A stretch of DNA of 64,000 bases from Lactobacillus gigeriorum DSM 23908 = CRBIP 24.85 (GCF_000296855.1 NZ_CAKC01000028.1:1-64000), one strand, 5' to 3'; positions 44,398 to 57,297 are shown, numbered from the stretch's first letter. Program-made: numbers and translations. Notes: generated by a model from the sequence alone, not told the origin.

Positions 44398-45417
44398 ATG
44401 GCAAAGGAAATTTTGCTTACCGGAGACCGTCCTACCGGAAAACTTCATATTGGACATTACATCGGTTCGTTGAAGAATCGAGTTAAACTACAAGATTCAG
44501 GCAACTACGATCCTTATATCATGATTGCGGATACCCAAGCTTTAACTGATAATGCCCGCAATCCTGAAAAAATTCGCAATTCATTGGTCCAAGTAGCTCT
44601 TGACTATTTAGCTGTAGGAATTGATCCTGAAAAGTCCACCATTTTTGTGCAATCCCAAATTCCAGCTTTGTTCGAATTGACTGCTTACTACATGGACCTG
44701 GTATCAGTAGCGCGACTTGAAAGAAATCCAACGGTTAAAGCAGAAATCCAACAAAAGGATTTCAAGGATTCTATTCCTGTTGGCTTTTTAAATTATCCTG
44801 TTTCTCAAGCTGCAGATATTACGGCCTTTAAGGCTACTGTTGTTCCAGTAGGTGATGATCAAGAGCCAATGCTTGAACAAACCCGGGAAATCGTTCGTTC
44901 ATTTAACCGCATCTATGGCAAAGAAGTTCTTGTTGAACCAAAAGGTTACTTCCCAGCTAAGGGTCATGGCCGGCTTCCAGGTCTTGATGGCAATGCGAAG
45001 ATGTCCAAATCCCTAGGAAATGCCATTTACCTTGCAGACGATGCAGAAACGGTTAAGAAAAAGGTTATGTCAATGTACACTGACCCAAACCACATTCATG
45101 TGGAAGATCCTGGTCAAGTTGAAGGCAATATGGTCTTTACCTACTTAGATGTCTTTGATCCAGATAAGGATAAAGTAGCAGAACTTAAAGCTGCTTACCA
45201 AAAGGGTGGTTTAGGCGATGTAAAGATCAAACGTTACTTGAACCAAGTTTTGGAAGCCGAATTAGCCCCAATCCGCGAACGTCGTGAAAAATTTGCCCAA
45301 GATTTAGACAGCGTTTATGAAATGTTGCTTGAAGGCTCAAAGAAAGCTAACGAAACTGCCAATGCCACTTTAAATGAAGTAAGAGCTGCGATTGGTTTGA
45401 ATTATTTCGATAGATAA
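44398..45417 (+). CDS. trpS: Tryptophanyl-tRNA synthetase
   Basis: 339 aa, class Ic. [18 protein letters not shown] carries the HIGH motif; [19 protein letters not shown] binds Trp; [18 protein letters not shown] carries KMSKS. ATG 44398 with GCGAGAGA upstream; ATG-less in-frame extension is rejected. No T-box is seen upstream, unlike tyrS. Followed 17 bp later by comEB. Confidence 0.95.
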   Translation: MAKEILLTGDRPTGKLHIGHYIGSLKNRVKLQDSGNYDPYIMIADTQALTDNARNPEKIRNSLVQVALDYLAVGIDPEKSTIFVQSQIPALFELTAYYMDLVSVARLERNPTVKAEIQQKDFKDSIPVGFLNYPVSQAADITAFKATVVPVGDDQEPMLEQTREIVRSFNRIYGKEVLVEPKGYFPAKGHGRLPGLDGNAKMSKSLGNAIYLADDAETVKKKVMSMYTDPNHIHVEDPGQVEGNMVFTYLDVFDPDKDKVAELKAAYQKGGLGDVKIKRYLNQVLEAELAPIRERREKFAQDLDSVYEMLLEGSKKANETANATLNEVRAAIGLNYFDR

Positions 45418-45434
45418 AACGAGAGGATAATAAT

Positions 45435-45923
45435 ATGCGTGATCGGATACCTTGGAAACAATACTTTATGATGCAAGCATTGGTTATTGCCCAACGTTCG
45501 ACTTGTAACCGTGCTTTAGTAGGGAGCGTTTTGGTCAAAGATAATCGTATTATTGGTACTGGCTACAACGGCGCAGTTACTGGCCAGCCTCACTGTGATG
45601 AAGTTGGACACCAAATGGTTGATGGTCACTGCGTAAGAACGATTCACTCCGAGATCAACTCCTTAACGCAATGTGCTAAAAACGGGGTTTCAACTAGCAA
45701 TACGGAAATCTATGTAACGCATTTTCCTTGTTACAATTGCACCAAAGCTTTAATTCAATCCGGCGTTAAGCGGATCAACTATTACTTTAATTATCGTGAT
45801 AATCCTTTGGCAATTAAGCTATTGCAAGATTGTGGAGTAGAATATGAGCAAATCAAAATTGATCGAAAATATGTTGAACAGTTGTCGCGCAAGCTTGAAG
45901 ACGATGAGGGTCAAGTTAACTAG
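45435..45923 (+). CDS. comEB: dCMP deaminase / ComE operon protein 2 family
   Basis: 162 aa. Zinc cytidine-deaminase fold: [14 protein letters not shown] with the HxE motif and [17 protein letters not shown] with PCxxC. In Bacillus the homologue is comEB and acts on dCMP. GAGAGG precedes ATG 45435. The next gene starts inside its last codons. Confidence 0.9.
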   Translation: MRDRIPWKQYFMMQALVIAQRSTCNRALVGSVLVKDNRIIGTGYNGAVTGQPHCDEVGHQMVDGHCVRTIHSEINSLTQCAKNGVSTSNTEIYVTHFPCYNCTKALIQSGVKRINYYFNYRDNPLAIKLLQDCGVEYEQIKIDRKYVEQLSRKLEDDEGQVN

Positions 45924-46512
45924 TATTTTGGCTTTAGTGGCGATGTTTGTGATGACGACTGGTTTTGTCCAGCCATATGTTGACGACCAAGCTAAAATAT
46001 TAGAACCAGTCACTAAAGACTTAATCTTATCTAAAAACAACCGCTACTTGCAGACTAAGGAACAACCACAAATTAGCGTAATTACGGTCAAACGATTGGA
46101 TAAGTTGACGCCACCGAAGTTGAATTCATATAAGCGGACAGCTTTTATCGTGGTTGGTAAAAAAGGCAAAAAGCAAAATGTTCAAATCTATTCTAGCAAG
46201 GATTTGCATGGGGCTTTTACAGCTGATTCACGGATGAACATTATTAGAGCAGCTGCTGATACGTTGCGCAGTCCTAATAAAGCTACTTTCAATGAAGGGA
46301 TTAGATTCGTCTTTCGGGCTTGTGCCACAAAGATTGATCAAGAGTATCAATATACTTTGGACAAATATGATCTTTCAAATGATGAGTTGAATCAGATCAG
46401 TCATCCGCGCCGCGTAGCCTTACCAGTTGCTTTTGGTATTGCCGTGATTGTGATGGGACTTGCTTATCTATTCCGGACGGTTAGGGCAAAGCAAGAAAAT
46501 TCTAAAGATTAG
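45904..46512 (+). CDS. TPM-domain-like membrane protein
   Basis: 202 aa. A signal-like helix ([20 protein letters not shown]) is followed by a TPM-type domain ([32 protein letters not shown]) and ends in a membrane helix ([13 protein letters not shown] region). TPM proteins are often linked to membrane protein repair or phosphatase function, but the role here is unknown. ATG 45904 lies inside the end of comEB (20-nt overlap); a longer start at 45844 would overlap more. Confidence 0.7.
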   Translation: MRVKLTSILALVAMFVMTTGFVQPYVDDQAKILEPVTKDLILSKNNRYLQTKEQPQISVITVKRLDKLTPPKLNSYKRTAFIVVGKKGKKQNVQIYSSKDLHGAFTADSRMNIIRAAADTLRSPNKATFNEGIRFVFRACATKIDQEYQYTLDKYDLSNDELNQISHPRRVALPVAFGIAVIVMGLAYLFRTVRAKQENSKD

Positions 46513-46522
46513 GTAAAAGGGT

Positions 46523-46551
46523 TTGACGTAGCCAATATAAGAGTTTAAACT
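46523..46551 (+). promoter_or_regulatory. mgtA promoter
   Basis: TTGACG (46523-46528), 17 bases, TAAACT (46546-46551), about 25 bases before the M-box. Confidence 0.7.
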
Positions 46552-46577
46552 CAAAGAGAAAATTAAATATCGCAAAT

Positions 46578-46735
46578 GAACTGTTAGGTGAGACTCCTAC
46601 GTGAACACACGCTATCGCCCAGAAACATCTAGAGATGCCAACGGGTTAAATAGGTGCCGTCGACTTAAGGCGGCATCCAGATAGCTAGCATGTGCTTACG
46701 TCACGTAGTGTTAAAACTGAACGACGAGTACAACA
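46578..46735 (+). promoter_or_regulatory. M-box magnesium riboswitch (ykoK leader)
   Basis: The sequence follows the M-box consensus: GTTAGGTGAGACTCCTACGT, then ACACACGCTATCGCCCAGAA, ACATCTAGAGATGCCAACGG, and GGTGCCGTCGAC further on. The terminator follows at 46751-46790. In this class high Mg2+ favours the terminator and lowers transporter synthesis. The downstream gene is a Mg2+ transporter, which fits. Confidence 0.92.
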
Positions 46736-46750
46736 AGCCTTGTTTGGCAT

Positions 46751-46790
46751 AAAACCACCTTTGTGCAGTTTCCTGTACAGGTGGTTTTTT
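46751..46790 (+). terminator. Riboswitch-controlled terminator
   Basis: AAAACCACCT...AGGTGGTTTTTT with extra pairing inside the loop. It lies 43 bp before the mgtA start. Confidence 0.85.
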
Positions 46791-46832
46791 AAGTTTGTTT
46801 GCCTAGAAACATCGAAGCTAGGGGGGATTTGC

Positions 46833-49523
46833 ATGTTGAATGTAAGAACAAAACAAAACAGCACCGTAAATTTACGGTTAGTTCAAGCCATCGCTAAGGA
46901 AACCAGAGGTGAAACTTTGGCGAGGCTTCATGCAAGTGCAGATGGGTTATCTAGTAAACAAGCGTCCATTAATCGCGAAGAATATGGCGCTAATGAAATT
47001 GCTTCAAACCGCCATGATTCAAGAATTCGTTTTTTAATTGAAGCTTTCTTAAATCCGTTTACTATCGTGTTGTTGCTACTGGCAACAATCTCGCTATGTA
47101 CTGACTATCTTTTTGTACCAAGTAGCCAAAAAGATTTAAGTACGGTTATTATTATGCTAGTAATGGTCATTATTTCGGGTTTGACCAGCTATATTCAAAA
47201 CGTTCACACTTCAAATGCTGTCGAAGCACTTTTGGGTTTGGTTTCAGTAACGACTAATATTCGGCGTGATGGAGAAAACCAAGAATTGCCAACTACTGAG
47301 GTAGTTGTAGGCGATATTATCAATTTAGCTGCTGGGGACATGGTGCCAGCTGATATGAGATTGTTGCAGAGTAAGGACTTGTTCTGCTCTTCAAGTTCGC
47401 TCAATGGTGAATCTAATCCGGTAGAAAAGGTAGCTACTAAGTTTCCACGAATTGGCAGGGATAACGATTATCTTGACTACCCAAATATCTTATATGAGGG
47501 CACGACGATCGTTTCTGGTTCAGGTCAAGGTGTTGTTTTTGCGACGGGCAATCGCACGATTTTTGGTAAGTTGGCACAAGACATTTCCAAGAATAAGATT
47601 AAAGAAACTGCATTTGACGTTGGCATTAAAGATATCTCTAAATTGTTGCTTACAATGACGGCTATCATTGCGCCATTAGTATTTATCATTAATGGTTTAA
47701 CTAAAGGCAGTTGGCTTGATGCGTTAATTTTCGCAATTGCAACTGCAGTTGGTTTGACCCCAGAAATGTTGCCAGTAATTGTGACTTCCAATTTGGTTAA
47801 GGGTTCTGTTGAAATGTCCAAGCACGGCACGATCGTAAAAAAGATGAATGCGATTCAGAATTTTGGCTCTGCAGATATTCTTTGTACTGATAAAACTGGA
47901 ACTTTGACCCAAGACAAAGTAGTGCTTGAACGGCATTACGACCTGGAAATGCAAGAAAATAAGCGCGTTTTGGAATTATCCTACTTGAATTCTTACTACC
48001 AAACGGGGATGAAGGATCTAATTGATACGGCGGTAATTGATGCTGCTGGGGATGAATTGGATATTTCTGAAATTCAACGAGACTACAATAAGATTGATGA
48101 AATTCCATTTGACTTTAGTCGGCGACGCATGAGCGTAGTTGTCGCCAATTCAGATCGACAACATGGTGAACACTTGTTGGTAACTAAAGGTGCAGCCGAA
48201 GAAATGTTGGCTATTTCCACCCATATTGAAAAGCAAGGGCAAGTGTTGCCACTTACTGATGAGCGTAAGCATGAGATTCTCGAAAATATCAATGATATGA
48301 ACGAAGATGGCTTGCGGGTAATTTTGATCGGGTATAAGAAGAGTCCTGCTCCTGTTGGTGAATTTTCGGTTAAAGATGAAAGTGATATGATTCTGGCCGG
48401 ATACTTAGCATTCTTGGATCCACCAAAAGAAAGTGCTCGGGAAGCTTTGGCCAATTTGAAACGAGATGGAATCACGGTTAAGATTCTGACTGGCGATAAT
48501 GAAGCAGTTACGCGTGCAATTGGCTTACAAGTGGGTTTGAATGTCGATACGGTTTATGAAGGTAGCGATCTGATTGATAAGAGCGATGACGAATTGAAGG
48601 AAATGGTTGAAGAATGCAATATTTTCGTCAAGTTATCGCCTGAATTGAAGACAAAGATTATTGAAATTTTGAAGGCCAATGGTCATACAGTCGCTTATAT
48701 GGGTGATGGTATCAATGATGCACCCGCAATGAAAACAGCAGATGTTTCAATTTCAGTTGATACAGCGGTTGATATTGCTAAGGAATCAGCCGATATTATC
48801 CTGTTGCATAAAGATCTTAATGTCTTAGAAAAAGGTGTTTTGATCGGACGTAAGATCTTTGGTAATACGATGAAGTACATTAAGATCATGCTTTCTTCAA
48901 ACTTCGGTAATATTTTATCGATTTTGATTGCCTCATCGTTTTTGCCATTTTTGCCAATGTTACCATTGCAACTACTGATTGTTGATTTGCTTTATGGTAC
49001 TAGCTGCTTGTCATTGCCATTTGATGAAATGTCTGAAGCTTATTTGGAACAGCCCCGGACTTGGTCGACTAAGAAATTACCCAAGTTTATGTTCTTCTTT
49101 GGTCCAACTTCATCGGTCTTCGACATCCTTACTTTTGCCATCCTCTTCTTTGTGATTTGTCCACATCTAGTAGGTGGCGATTATGCAAGTTTGTCGCTTG
49201 CCCAAAAGGCAATCTTTGTGACTATCTTCCATACTGGCTGGTTCATTGAAAGTTTGTGGACACAGGAAATGGTTATTCATGCTTTGCGCGATAAGGCTTT
49301 GCCATTTATCAAGCAACGGGCTACTTGGTCAGTTATGATGGCAACTTTTGGCGCCGGCGTAATTGGAACTTTGTTGCCATTTTCAGGATTAAAGCAAGCG
49401 TTAGACTTTGGCAAGATGCCAATTGATTTTATCTGGATTGTCTTTGGGCTGTTGGTACTATACATTTTGTTGACAACGGCAGTTAAGCAAATATATTTAA
49501 GAAAAGAAAAGTTTTTGATTTAA
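46833..49523 (+). CDS. mgtA: Magnesium-translocating P-type ATPase
   Basis: 896 aa. P3-type ATPase importing Mg2+. Phosphorylation motif CTDKTGTLTQDKVVLE, TGD motif LTGDNEAVTRAIG, hinge MGDGINDAPAMKTADV, and TGES-like SSLNGESNPVEK. Ten membrane helices are expected and the main groups are visible. ATG 46833 with GGGGGGA upstream; the longer frame runs through the riboswitch terminator. Control is by the M-box upstream. Confidence 0.95.
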   Translation: MLNVRTKQNSTVNLRLVQAIAKETRGETLARLHASADGLSSKQASINREEYGANEIASNRHDSRIRFLIEAFLNPFTIVLLLLATISLCTDYLFVPSSQKDLSTVIIMLVMVIISGLTSYIQNVHTSNAVEALLGLVSVTTNIRRDGENQELPTTEVVVGDIINLAAGDMVPADMRLLQSKDLFCSSSSLNGESNPVEKVATKFPRIGRDNDYLDYPNILYEGTTIVSGSGQGVVFATGNRTIFGKLAQDISKNKIKETAFDVGIKDISKLLLTMTAIIAPLVFIINGLTKGSWLDALIFAIATAVGLTPEMLPVIVTSNLVKGSVEMSKHGTIVKKMNAIQNFGSADILCTDKTGTLTQDKVVLERHYDLEMQENKRVLELSYLNSYYQTGMKDLIDTAVIDAAGDELDISEIQRDYNKIDEIPFDFSRRRMSVVVANSDRQHGEHLLVTKGAAEEMLAISTHIEKQGQVLPLTDERKHEILENINDMNEDGLRVILIGYKKSPAPVGEFSVKDESDMILAGYLAFLDPPKESAREALANLKRDGITVKILTGDNEAVTRAIGLQVGLNVDTVYEGSDLIDKSDDELKEMVEECNIFVKLSPELKTKIIEILKANGHTVAYMGDGINDAPAMKTADVSISVDTAVDIAKESADIILLHKDLNVLEKGVLIGRKIFGNTMKYIKIMLSSNFGNILSILIASSFLPFLPMLPLQLLIVDLLYGTSCLSLPFDEMSEAYLEQPRTWSTKKLPKFMFFFGPTSSVFDILTFAILFFVICPHLVGGDYASLSLAQKAIFVTIFHTGWFIESLWTQEMVIHALRDKALPFIKQRATWSVMMATFGAGVIGTLLPFSGLKQALDFGKMPIDFIWIVFGLLVLYILLTTAVKQIYLRKEKFLI

Positions 49524-49535
49524 GAATAAAATATT

Positions 49536-49581
49536 AAAAAACCAGAAGGTCTGTATCAAAAAGCAGGCCTTCTGGTTTTTT
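49536..49581 (+). terminator. mgtA terminator
   Basis: AAAAACCAGAAGG...CCTTCTGGTTTTT with extra CTG/CAG pairs in the loop. Confidence 0.88.
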
Positions 49582-49632
49582 GCTTGTCTTTGCTAGCCTA
49601 TCAAGTTTCTAATGGTGTATTATAGTAGATAA

Positions 49633-51636
<2,004 letters not shown>

Positions 51637-52404
51637 ATGGAGTTAATTGACAACCATACTCATTTAAATGACACGCCTTTTCGTGGTAAGGAACAGCTCT
51701 ATTTGGAACGCGCTAAGGGCTTGGGCGTAAACAAGTTGATTTGTGTAGGTCAAGATCCTGAATTCAATGAGCGAGCAGTTGAGCTGGCTAATGAATTTGA
51801 TAACGTCTACGCTATGGTGGGCTATTGTCCTGATGTTGCCAAGGATTATGATGAACAAGCAGAAGCTACTTTAATTGCGCAATTGCACGAAAAGAAAGTA
51901 GTAGCGCTAGGCGAGATTGGTCTTGATTATTATTGGGATGAATCGCCACGCGATCTGCAACAACAAGTTTTTGCTCGCCAAATTGAAGTGGCTCATGAAT
52001 TACAATTGCCAGTAAACATCCACACGCGGGATGCTTTTGAAGATTGCTATAATATTTTGCGTCAAAGCAATCTTGAATACGGTGCAATTTTGCACAATTT
52101 TAACGGCGATCCTGAATGGCTGGAAAAATTTATGGCTTTAAATATCAATTTTTCATATTCAGGCGTGGTATCTTTTACCAAGGCTGTTGATGTTCATGCT
52201 TCAGCTAAGCTAGTGCCACTTGATCGCTTGCTAGTTGAAACTGATGCGCCGTATTTGACGCCTAAGCCGTATCGTGGCAAGCAAAATGAACCTGCTTATG
52301 TGCACTATGTGGCACAGGCAATTGCGGATTTGCGTGAAATTTCGCTTGAAGAAGTAGCGGCTGCCACTTATGCGAATACAGTGAGGGTGTATGGGCTTGA
52401 ATAA
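51637..52404 (+). CDS. TatD family metal-dependent DNase
   Basis: 255 aa. TIM-barrel hydrolase with IDNHTHLNDTPF, ALGEIGLDYYWDESP, PVNIHTRDAFEDC, GAILHNFNGDPEW and LLVETDAPYLTPKPYRGKQN. The metal-binding His, Glu and Asp are all present. The first base follows the metG stop, so they are translated together. Probably a 3'-5' exonuclease acting in DNA repair or turnover. Confidence 0.92.
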   Translation: MELIDNHTHLNDTPFRGKEQLYLERAKGLGVNKLICVGQDPEFNERAVELANEFDNVYAMVGYCPDVAKDYDEQAEATLIAQLHEKKVVALGEIGLDYYWDESPRDLQQQVFARQIEVAHELQLPVNIHTRDAFEDCYNILRQSNLEYGAILHNFNGDPEWLEKFMALNINFSYSGVVSFTKAVDVHASAKLVPLDRLLVETDAPYLTPKPYRGKQNEPAYVHYVAQAIADLREISLEEVAAATYANTVRVYGLE

Positions 52405-52966
52405 AAAGAATTTTAATGCAGTTGTAGTTGTAGAAGGTAAAGATGATACCATTCGCTTACGTCAATTTTTTCCTGGAATTGAAACTTTAGAAACCAATGG
52501 TTCAGCTGTATCTGAAGCGTTTTTAGCTAAAGTAAAGCAATTGAGTCAAACTAGAGAAATCATTATTTTCACCGATCCTGATTTTAATGGCGAGCGCATT
52601 AGACGTCTGGTAACTGAAGCGGTCCCAACTGCCAAGCAAGCATTTATCACGCGTAAAGAAGGCGAACCCCATAAAACTGGTAGCTTAGGCGTTGAACATG
52701 CTTCGAAAGAGGCGATTGAACGTGCATTGAGCGATTTGCATGAACAAAAGCGTACTAGCGATTTAACTAGTGAAGCATACCAAGCTTTGGGGTTAGCTGG
52801 GGGACAATGCGCCCGTAAGTTGCGCGAACAAGTTGGAATTGAACTAGGTATTGGTTATGGCAATTCTCAAACTTTTTATAAGAGATTGCAGACTTTTGGT
52901 ATTTCGCTTGCTCAATTGACGCAAGCAGTTGAGGGGGTTAAGCATGAACAGCACGATCGCAATTGA
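52391..52966 (+). CDS. rnmV: Ribonuclease M5
   Basis: 191 aa. Matures 5S rRNA. The Toprim domain is at the start: [17 protein letters not shown] (catalytic Glu), [17 protein letters not shown] (DxD), and the family motif [17 protein letters not shown]. Overlaps the end of tatD by 14 nt and the start of rsmA by 23 nt. This gene order is widespread in Firmicutes. Confidence 0.93.
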   Translation: MGLNKKNFNAVVVVEGKDDTIRLRQFFPGIETLETNGSAVSEAFLAKVKQLSQTREIIIFTDPDFNGERIRRLVTEAVPTAKQAFITRKEGEPHKTGSLGVEHASKEAIERALSDLHEQKRTSDLTSEAYQALGLAGGQCARKLREQVGIELGIGYGNSQTFYKRLQTFGISLAQLTQAVEGVKHEQHDRN

Positions 52967-53825
52967 TAATCCCGTAAGAACGCAGGCGATTGTTAATCGT
53001 TATTTTGTCAAAGCTAAGAAAAATCTTGGGCAGAACTTCTTAGTTGATCATCAAGCAGTAATGGGCATAATTGAGGCAGCAGAAATTGAAGCTGGTGATC
53101 AAGTAATCGAAATTGGACCAGGCATTGGGTCGCTGACAGAGCAACTGCTATTGGCTGGAGCTAAGGTATTTGCTTATGAAGTCGATGATTCTTTGCCAGA
53201 AATTTTAGATAATGAATTACCGGCTAAAATTGCAGGCGAAGATCTAGCTAGTCGCTTTAAGTTGTTATTAAAGGACATTTTACAGGCTGATTTTAAAGCG
53301 GACATCGGTGACTTCTTTGATTTTTCGCAGCCAATCAAAGTTGTAGCCAATCTGCCTTACTACATTACGACACCAATTATTTTTAGCTTGGCTAATTCTG
53401 ATTTGAATTTTGTCTCATTAACCTTAATGATGCAAAAGGAAGTTGCTGAAAGATTGGAAGCTCAACCTAATAGCAAGGATTATGGTCCCTTAACGATTGC
53501 CGTACAGACGCAGATGGCAGTTAAGCTAGCGCTGACGGTTGACCATAGTTCGTTTATGCCGGCACCCAAAGTTGATTCAAGCGTAGTGGTGTTGCGTCCG
53601 CTTGCTAAGAAAATAGCTGTCGGAGATGTGAAACACTTCAACAGAGTGGTTAAAATGTGTTTTGCACAAAGACGGAAAACGCTCAACAATAATTTAAAAA
53701 ATCTAATTTCAGATTCAGATAGAAGAGCTAAAATTATTGCGGAATTAGGCTTAAAGCCACAGGCTAGACCGGAAAATGTAACAATTGAACAATTCGTAGA
53801 GTTGGCAAAACTAATAACAGCATAA
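52944..53825 (+). CDS. rsmA: 16S rRNA (adenine1518/1519-N6) dimethyltransferase
   Basis: 293 aa, also called KsgA. SAM-binding [29 protein letters not shown], and the catalytic [15 protein letters not shown] (NLPY). [11 protein letters not shown] near the start is typical. ATG 52944 has GAGGGGG upstream and lies inside rnmV. Last gene of the cluster. Confidence 0.95.
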   Translation: MNSTIAIDNPVRTQAIVNRYFVKAKKNLGQNFLVDHQAVMGIIEAAEIEAGDQVIEIGPGIGSLTEQLLLAGAKVFAYEVDDSLPEILDNELPAKIAGEDLASRFKLLLKDILQADFKADIGDFFDFSQPIKVVANLPYYITTPIIFSLANSDLNFVSLTLMMQKEVAERLEAQPNSKDYGPLTIAVQTQMAVKLALTVDHSSFMPAPKVDSSVVVLRPLAKKIAVGDVKHFNRVVKMCFAQRRKTLNNNLKNLISDSDRRAKIIAELGLKPQARPENVTIEQFVELAKLITA

Positions 53826-53896
53826 ATATTTTCTCATGAAACATATTGCTATATAGGCTAATTTGTGATAAAATGCTCCTTAAAGGAGTTGTTTTA

Positions 53897-54154
53897 ATGC
53901 CAACATCAATTACTACAATTAAGCATAAGCTGGATTCTCACTTGGGTGATTCAATTACCGTTGTAGCTCAAGCGGGGCGTAAGAAAATTACAAAACGCCG
54001 TGGAATTTTGAGAGAAACTTTCCCAGCAGTGTTTGTAGTTGAATTAGATCAAGATCAAAATAACTTTGAGCACGTTTCTTATAGCTATACTGATTTGCTT
54101 ACTAAGAATATTGCTTTAGAATTTGACGATGACCAAGAAGCGGTAGAAGCATAA
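53897..54154 (+). CDS. veg: Veg family protein
   Basis: 85 aa. IKHKLDSHLGDSITVVAQAG, then GRKKITKRRGILRETFPAVF and VSYSYTDLLTKNIAL are the hallmarks of Veg (DUF1021). In Bacillus Veg is highly expressed and affects biofilm formation. ATG 53897 has AAAGGAG upstream. Stands between rsmA and purR as in many Firmicutes. Confidence 0.93.
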   Translation: MPTSITTIKHKLDSHLGDSITVVAQAGRKKITKRRGILRETFPAVFVVELDQDQNNFEHVSYSYTDLLTKNIALEFDDDQEAVEA

Positions 54155-54162
54155 AAAATTTT

Positions 54163-54199
54163 CACTAACATTTTTTACAAATGTTAGTGCTTTTTTTTT
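54163..54199 (+). terminator. veg terminator
   Basis: CACTAACATTT-TTTAC-AAATGTTAGTG followed by a run of nine Ts. Confidence 0.9.
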
Positions 54200-54252
54200 G
54201 CATTTAGAGTATAGTTATTAAGACAAATTACAAACATTAGGAAGGAAATAAT

Positions 54253-55083
54253 ATGAAACGTTCAGAAAGACTAGTAGACATGACCAAGTATTTAATGGAA
54301 CGGCCACATACTTTAATCTCATTGCCGTTTTTTGCTCAACGCTATGATGCTGCTAAATCATCAATTTCCGAAGATTTAGCAATTTTGAAGCACACGCTTG
54401 CCACTAATCAAGACGGTATTCTTGAAACTGTAGCTGGAGCAGCTGGCGGGGTGCGCTATATCCCTTATATCGGTAAGGGTCATGCAGAAGAGTATCTGGG
54501 CGATTTGGCTTCTAGAATTGAAGATCCTAACCGAATTTTGCCAGGTGGATTCGTTTACCTTTCAGACGTATTAAGCAATTCTCAGGACTTGCAATGGATT
54601 GGCCGCTTAATTGCTACCCGCTATGCTTATTCAGATATTGATGTCGTAATGACAGTTGAAACTAAGGGGATTTCACTTGCCCAATCAGTTGCACGTTACT
54701 TGAACGTTCCATTTGTAACTGCCCGTAAACGTTCAAAGGTGACTGAAGGTGCGACTGTTTCTGTTAACTATATTTCATCTTCATTGGATCGCGTGGCTAA
54801 GATGGAATTGCCAACCAGAGCTTTGAAGAAAAACTCTAATGTCTTAGTAGTCGATGATTTTATGAAGGGTGGCGGTACTTTAACCGGTATGGAAGAACTT
54901 GCTCGCGAGTTCGACTCAACAGTTGCAGGTATTTGCGTACTTTGTGAAGCTGATTTTGACAAAGAAAAATTGGTTGAAGACTACCTATCATTAGTGAAGA
55001 TTAGTAAGATCGATACTCAAAAACGAATTATTTTAGCAGAACCAGGCAACTTCTTAACAGAAACTGATTTTAGTCAATTATAA
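54253..55083 (+). CDS. purR: Pur operon repressor
   Basis: 276 aa. N-terminal winged helix (residues 1-75: RLVDMTKYLMERPHTLISLP; FFAQRYDAAKSSISEDLAIL) and C-terminal phosphoribosyltransferase-type domain with the PRPP loop VLVVDDFMKGGGTLTG. Represses purine genes when PRPP is low. GAAGGAA precedes ATG 54253. glmU follows by 47 bp and may have its own promoter (GGTATACTAGG near 55088). Confidence 0.94.
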   Translation: MKRSERLVDMTKYLMERPHTLISLPFFAQRYDAAKSSISEDLAILKHTLATNQDGILETVAGAAGGVRYIPYIGKGHAEEYLGDLASRIEDPNRILPGGFVYLSDVLSNSQDLQWIGRLIATRYAYSDIDVVMTVETKGISLAQSVARYLNVPFVTARKRSKVTEGATVSVNYISSSLDRVAKMELPTRALKKNSNVLVVDDFMKGGGTLTGMEELAREFDSTVAGICVLCEADFDKEKLVEDYLSLVKISKIDTQKRIILAEPGNFLTETDFSQL

Positions 55084-55130
55084 AAATGGTATACTAGGAG
55101 CTAAGATTGATTTAAAAGAGGTTATTAACT

Positions 55131-56516
55131 GTGAAGAAATTTGTTGTGATCCTTGCTGCTGGTAAGGGTACTCGTATGAAATCGAAGCTTTATAAAGTCT
55201 TGCACCAAGTTTGTGGTAAGACCATGGTTGAACACGTGGTAACAGCTGCTCAAGGCGTTGACCCAGAAAAAATTATTACTGTTGTCGGAACTGGTGCTGA
55301 AGCAGTTGAGGATATGTTACAAGGGCAATCAGAATTTGCATTTCAAGCTAAGCAATTAGGTACAGGGCATGCAGTTTTGACCACCAAAGACATGCTTGGT
55401 CAAGAAGAAGGGGTAACTTTAGTAGTATATGGGGATACACCGTTGTTAACTGCTAAAACTTTTAACGACTTGTTCGCCTACCATGCTCAAAAAGACAACG
55501 CAGCAACAGTTTTGACTGCTGAAGCACCTAATCCTTTTGGCTACGGTCGAATTATTCGCGATGATCAAGGCAATCTCTTGCGGATTGTTGAACAAAAAGA
55601 TGGCAAGCCAGAAGAATTAAAAGTTAAAGAAATCAATACTGGAGTCTATTGTTTTGACAACAAGAAGTTGTTTGAAGCCTTAGGTCATGTGAAAAATGAT
55701 AATGCTCAAGAAGAATATTATTTAACTGATGTGCTAGAAATTTTGCGTAATGAAGGCGAACGCGTTGGGGCTTACCGAATGCATGACTTTAGTGAAAGCC
55801 TTGGCGTCAACGACCGTATTGCTTTAGCACAAGTAACGAAGATCATGCAAAAACGGATTAATGAAGCTCATATGCGCAATGGCGTAACTTTCATTGACCC
55901 AACTACTGCTTATATCGATGCTGACGTTACGATTGGCAATGATACGATCATTGAAGGCAATGTAGTAATTAAGGGCAAGACTGAAATTGGCAATGACTGC
56001 TACATTACAAGTGGTTCAAGAATCGTTGATTCTGTTGTTGGCAATGAAGTGACGATTACTTCATCGACTTTAGATCATGCGCAAATGGCTGACAAGAGCG
56101 ATATTGGTCCTAATTCACACCTTCGTCCAGATGCTAAGATTGGTCAAGGTGTTCACATTGGTAACTTTGTGGAAATTAAGAAGGCTGAAATTGGTGAAAA
56201 TACCAAGATTGGTCACTTAACTTATGTTGGGGATGCAACCTTAGGTAAGGATATTAATATCGGCTGTGGTACAATCTTCTCTAACTTTGATGGCGTTAAG
56301 AAGTTCCATACTAATGTTGGCGATAAGGCATTTATTGGTGCTGGTTCAACTTTGATTGCACCAATCAATGTAGCTGATCATGCCTTTGTAGCAGCTGATA
56401 CTACTGTTACTAAGGATGTTGCTCGTTATGAAATGGCAATTGGCCGTGGCCGTCAAGTTAATAAACCTGATTACTGGCATAAGTTGCCTTTATCTGAAGG
56501 AAAAGACTGGCAATAA
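55131..56516 (+). CDS. glmU: Bifunctional UDP-GlcNAc pyrophosphorylase / GlcN-1-P acetyltransferase
   Basis: 461 aa. Makes UDP-GlcNAc for wall synthesis. The N-terminal pyrophosphorylase has [20 protein letters not shown] and YGDTPLLT; the C-terminal left-handed beta helix (about 252-440) has hexapeptide repeats, [20 protein letters not shown] and [20 protein letters not shown]. Start is GTG 55131 with AAGAGG upstream. The purR-glmU order is common in lactobacilli. Confidence 0.95.
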   Translation: MKKFVVILAAGKGTRMKSKLYKVLHQVCGKTMVEHVVTAAQGVDPEKIITVVGTGAEAVEDMLQGQSEFAFQAKQLGTGHAVLTTKDMLGQEEGVTLVVYGDTPLLTAKTFNDLFAYHAQKDNAATVLTAEAPNPFGYGRIIRDDQGNLLRIVEQKDGKPEELKVKEINTGVYCFDNKKLFEALGHVKNDNAQEEYYLTDVLEILRNEGERVGAYRMHDFSESLGVNDRIALAQVTKIMQKRINEAHMRNGVTFIDPTTAYIDADVTIGNDTIIEGNVVIKGKTEIGNDCYITSGSRIVDSVVGNEVTITSSTLDHAQMADKSDIGPNSHLRPDAKIGQGVHIGNFVEIKKAEIGENTKIGHLTYVGDATLGKDINIGCGTIFSNFDGVKKFHTNVGDKAFIGAGSTLIAPINVADHAFVAADTTVTKDVARYEMAIGRGRQVNKPDYWHKLPLSEGKDWQ

Positions 56517-56523
56517 TGGTTTT

Positions 56524-56550
56524 AACCACCTCTTAGTAGGCGGTTTTTTA
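56524..56550 (+). terminator. glmU terminator
   Basis: AACCACC..GGCGGTT with one mismatch, followed by T-run. Confidence 0.6.
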
Positions 56551-56611
56551 ATGGCTAAAAACCAATTATTTACTTTAACGTAGTACAATGAGCTTGAGAG
56601 AGGTGGCTCAT

Positions 56612-57208
56612 ATGAATCGTTGGCTGATAAAAATTTTGACCCTAATTGGCTGTTTATTAATGTTGCCTAGTACGCTTGTGACTGCTAGTCCTAAAAATAA
56701 AACCAAGGCGCCGAAAATTGTAGTAGAAACCGATCCAGTAGAAATTATCAAAACCGATGCTAAGCAGAGCTATGTGCGGTTAATTAAGGCAGTTAAACCA
56801 TATCGCGCAAATAGTGGCGTGCGGATTTATTATGTCAAGATTACCGATCAAGGGCTACTTTATGGAACGAAGAAAAAACAGTGGCTACCTGCAAGCAGCA
56901 CCACTGGAACGGTGTGGTATCAAGAAGATGGCAAAATAAATATGGTGGTTTTTACTGATAGTAAAGGAAAAATAACTTATCAATTATATGATCCGGTAGC
57001 AAGTGCGACGGTTGAATTGATTCATAATGCTTATTTATACGATCGCCAAGGTCAGTTAATCTTAAATCGTAAAGGAAATTTGGTAAAGCTGCTTAAAGGC
57101 AAAAAGTTGACAGTTTATACTAAGCAACAGATCCATGGCAAACCATATTATTTGCTTAAAGAAGGCTGGATTAAAGTCAGCAATACCAAAATTCTTAAGA
57201 ATATCTAA
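56612..57208 (+). CDS. Small secreted SLAP-domain protein
   Basis: 198 aa. Signal peptide to about residue 25 (LMLPSTLVTAS). A middle domain (YVRLIKAVKPYRANSGVRIY; KKKQWLPASSTTGTVWYQED) resembles one in the next gene (MAYWMPASLTKGSVQYQDGK). One SLAP repeat follows from about 140 (VELIHNAYLYDRQGQLI; ending GWIKVSNTKI). ATG 56612 has GAGAGGTGG upstream, better than ATG 56588. Probably a minor S-layer-associated protein; role unknown. Confidence 0.78.
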   Translation: MNRWLIKILTLIGCLLMLPSTLVTASPKNKTKAPKIVVETDPVEIIKTDAKQSYVRLIKAVKPYRANSGVRIYYVKITDQGLLYGTKKKQWLPASSTTGTVWYQEDGKINMVVFTDSKGKITYQLYDPVASATVELIHNAYLYDRQGQLILNRKGNLVKLLKGKKLTVYTKQQIHGKPYYLLKEGWIKVSNTKILKNI

Positions 57209-57297
57209 CTTTTAGCAAAAAATGCTAGCAATCTGTGCAAATAGTACTAAAATATTCACTTGGATTAGCAAAGATATTTTGCATGGAGGAAAAACTT

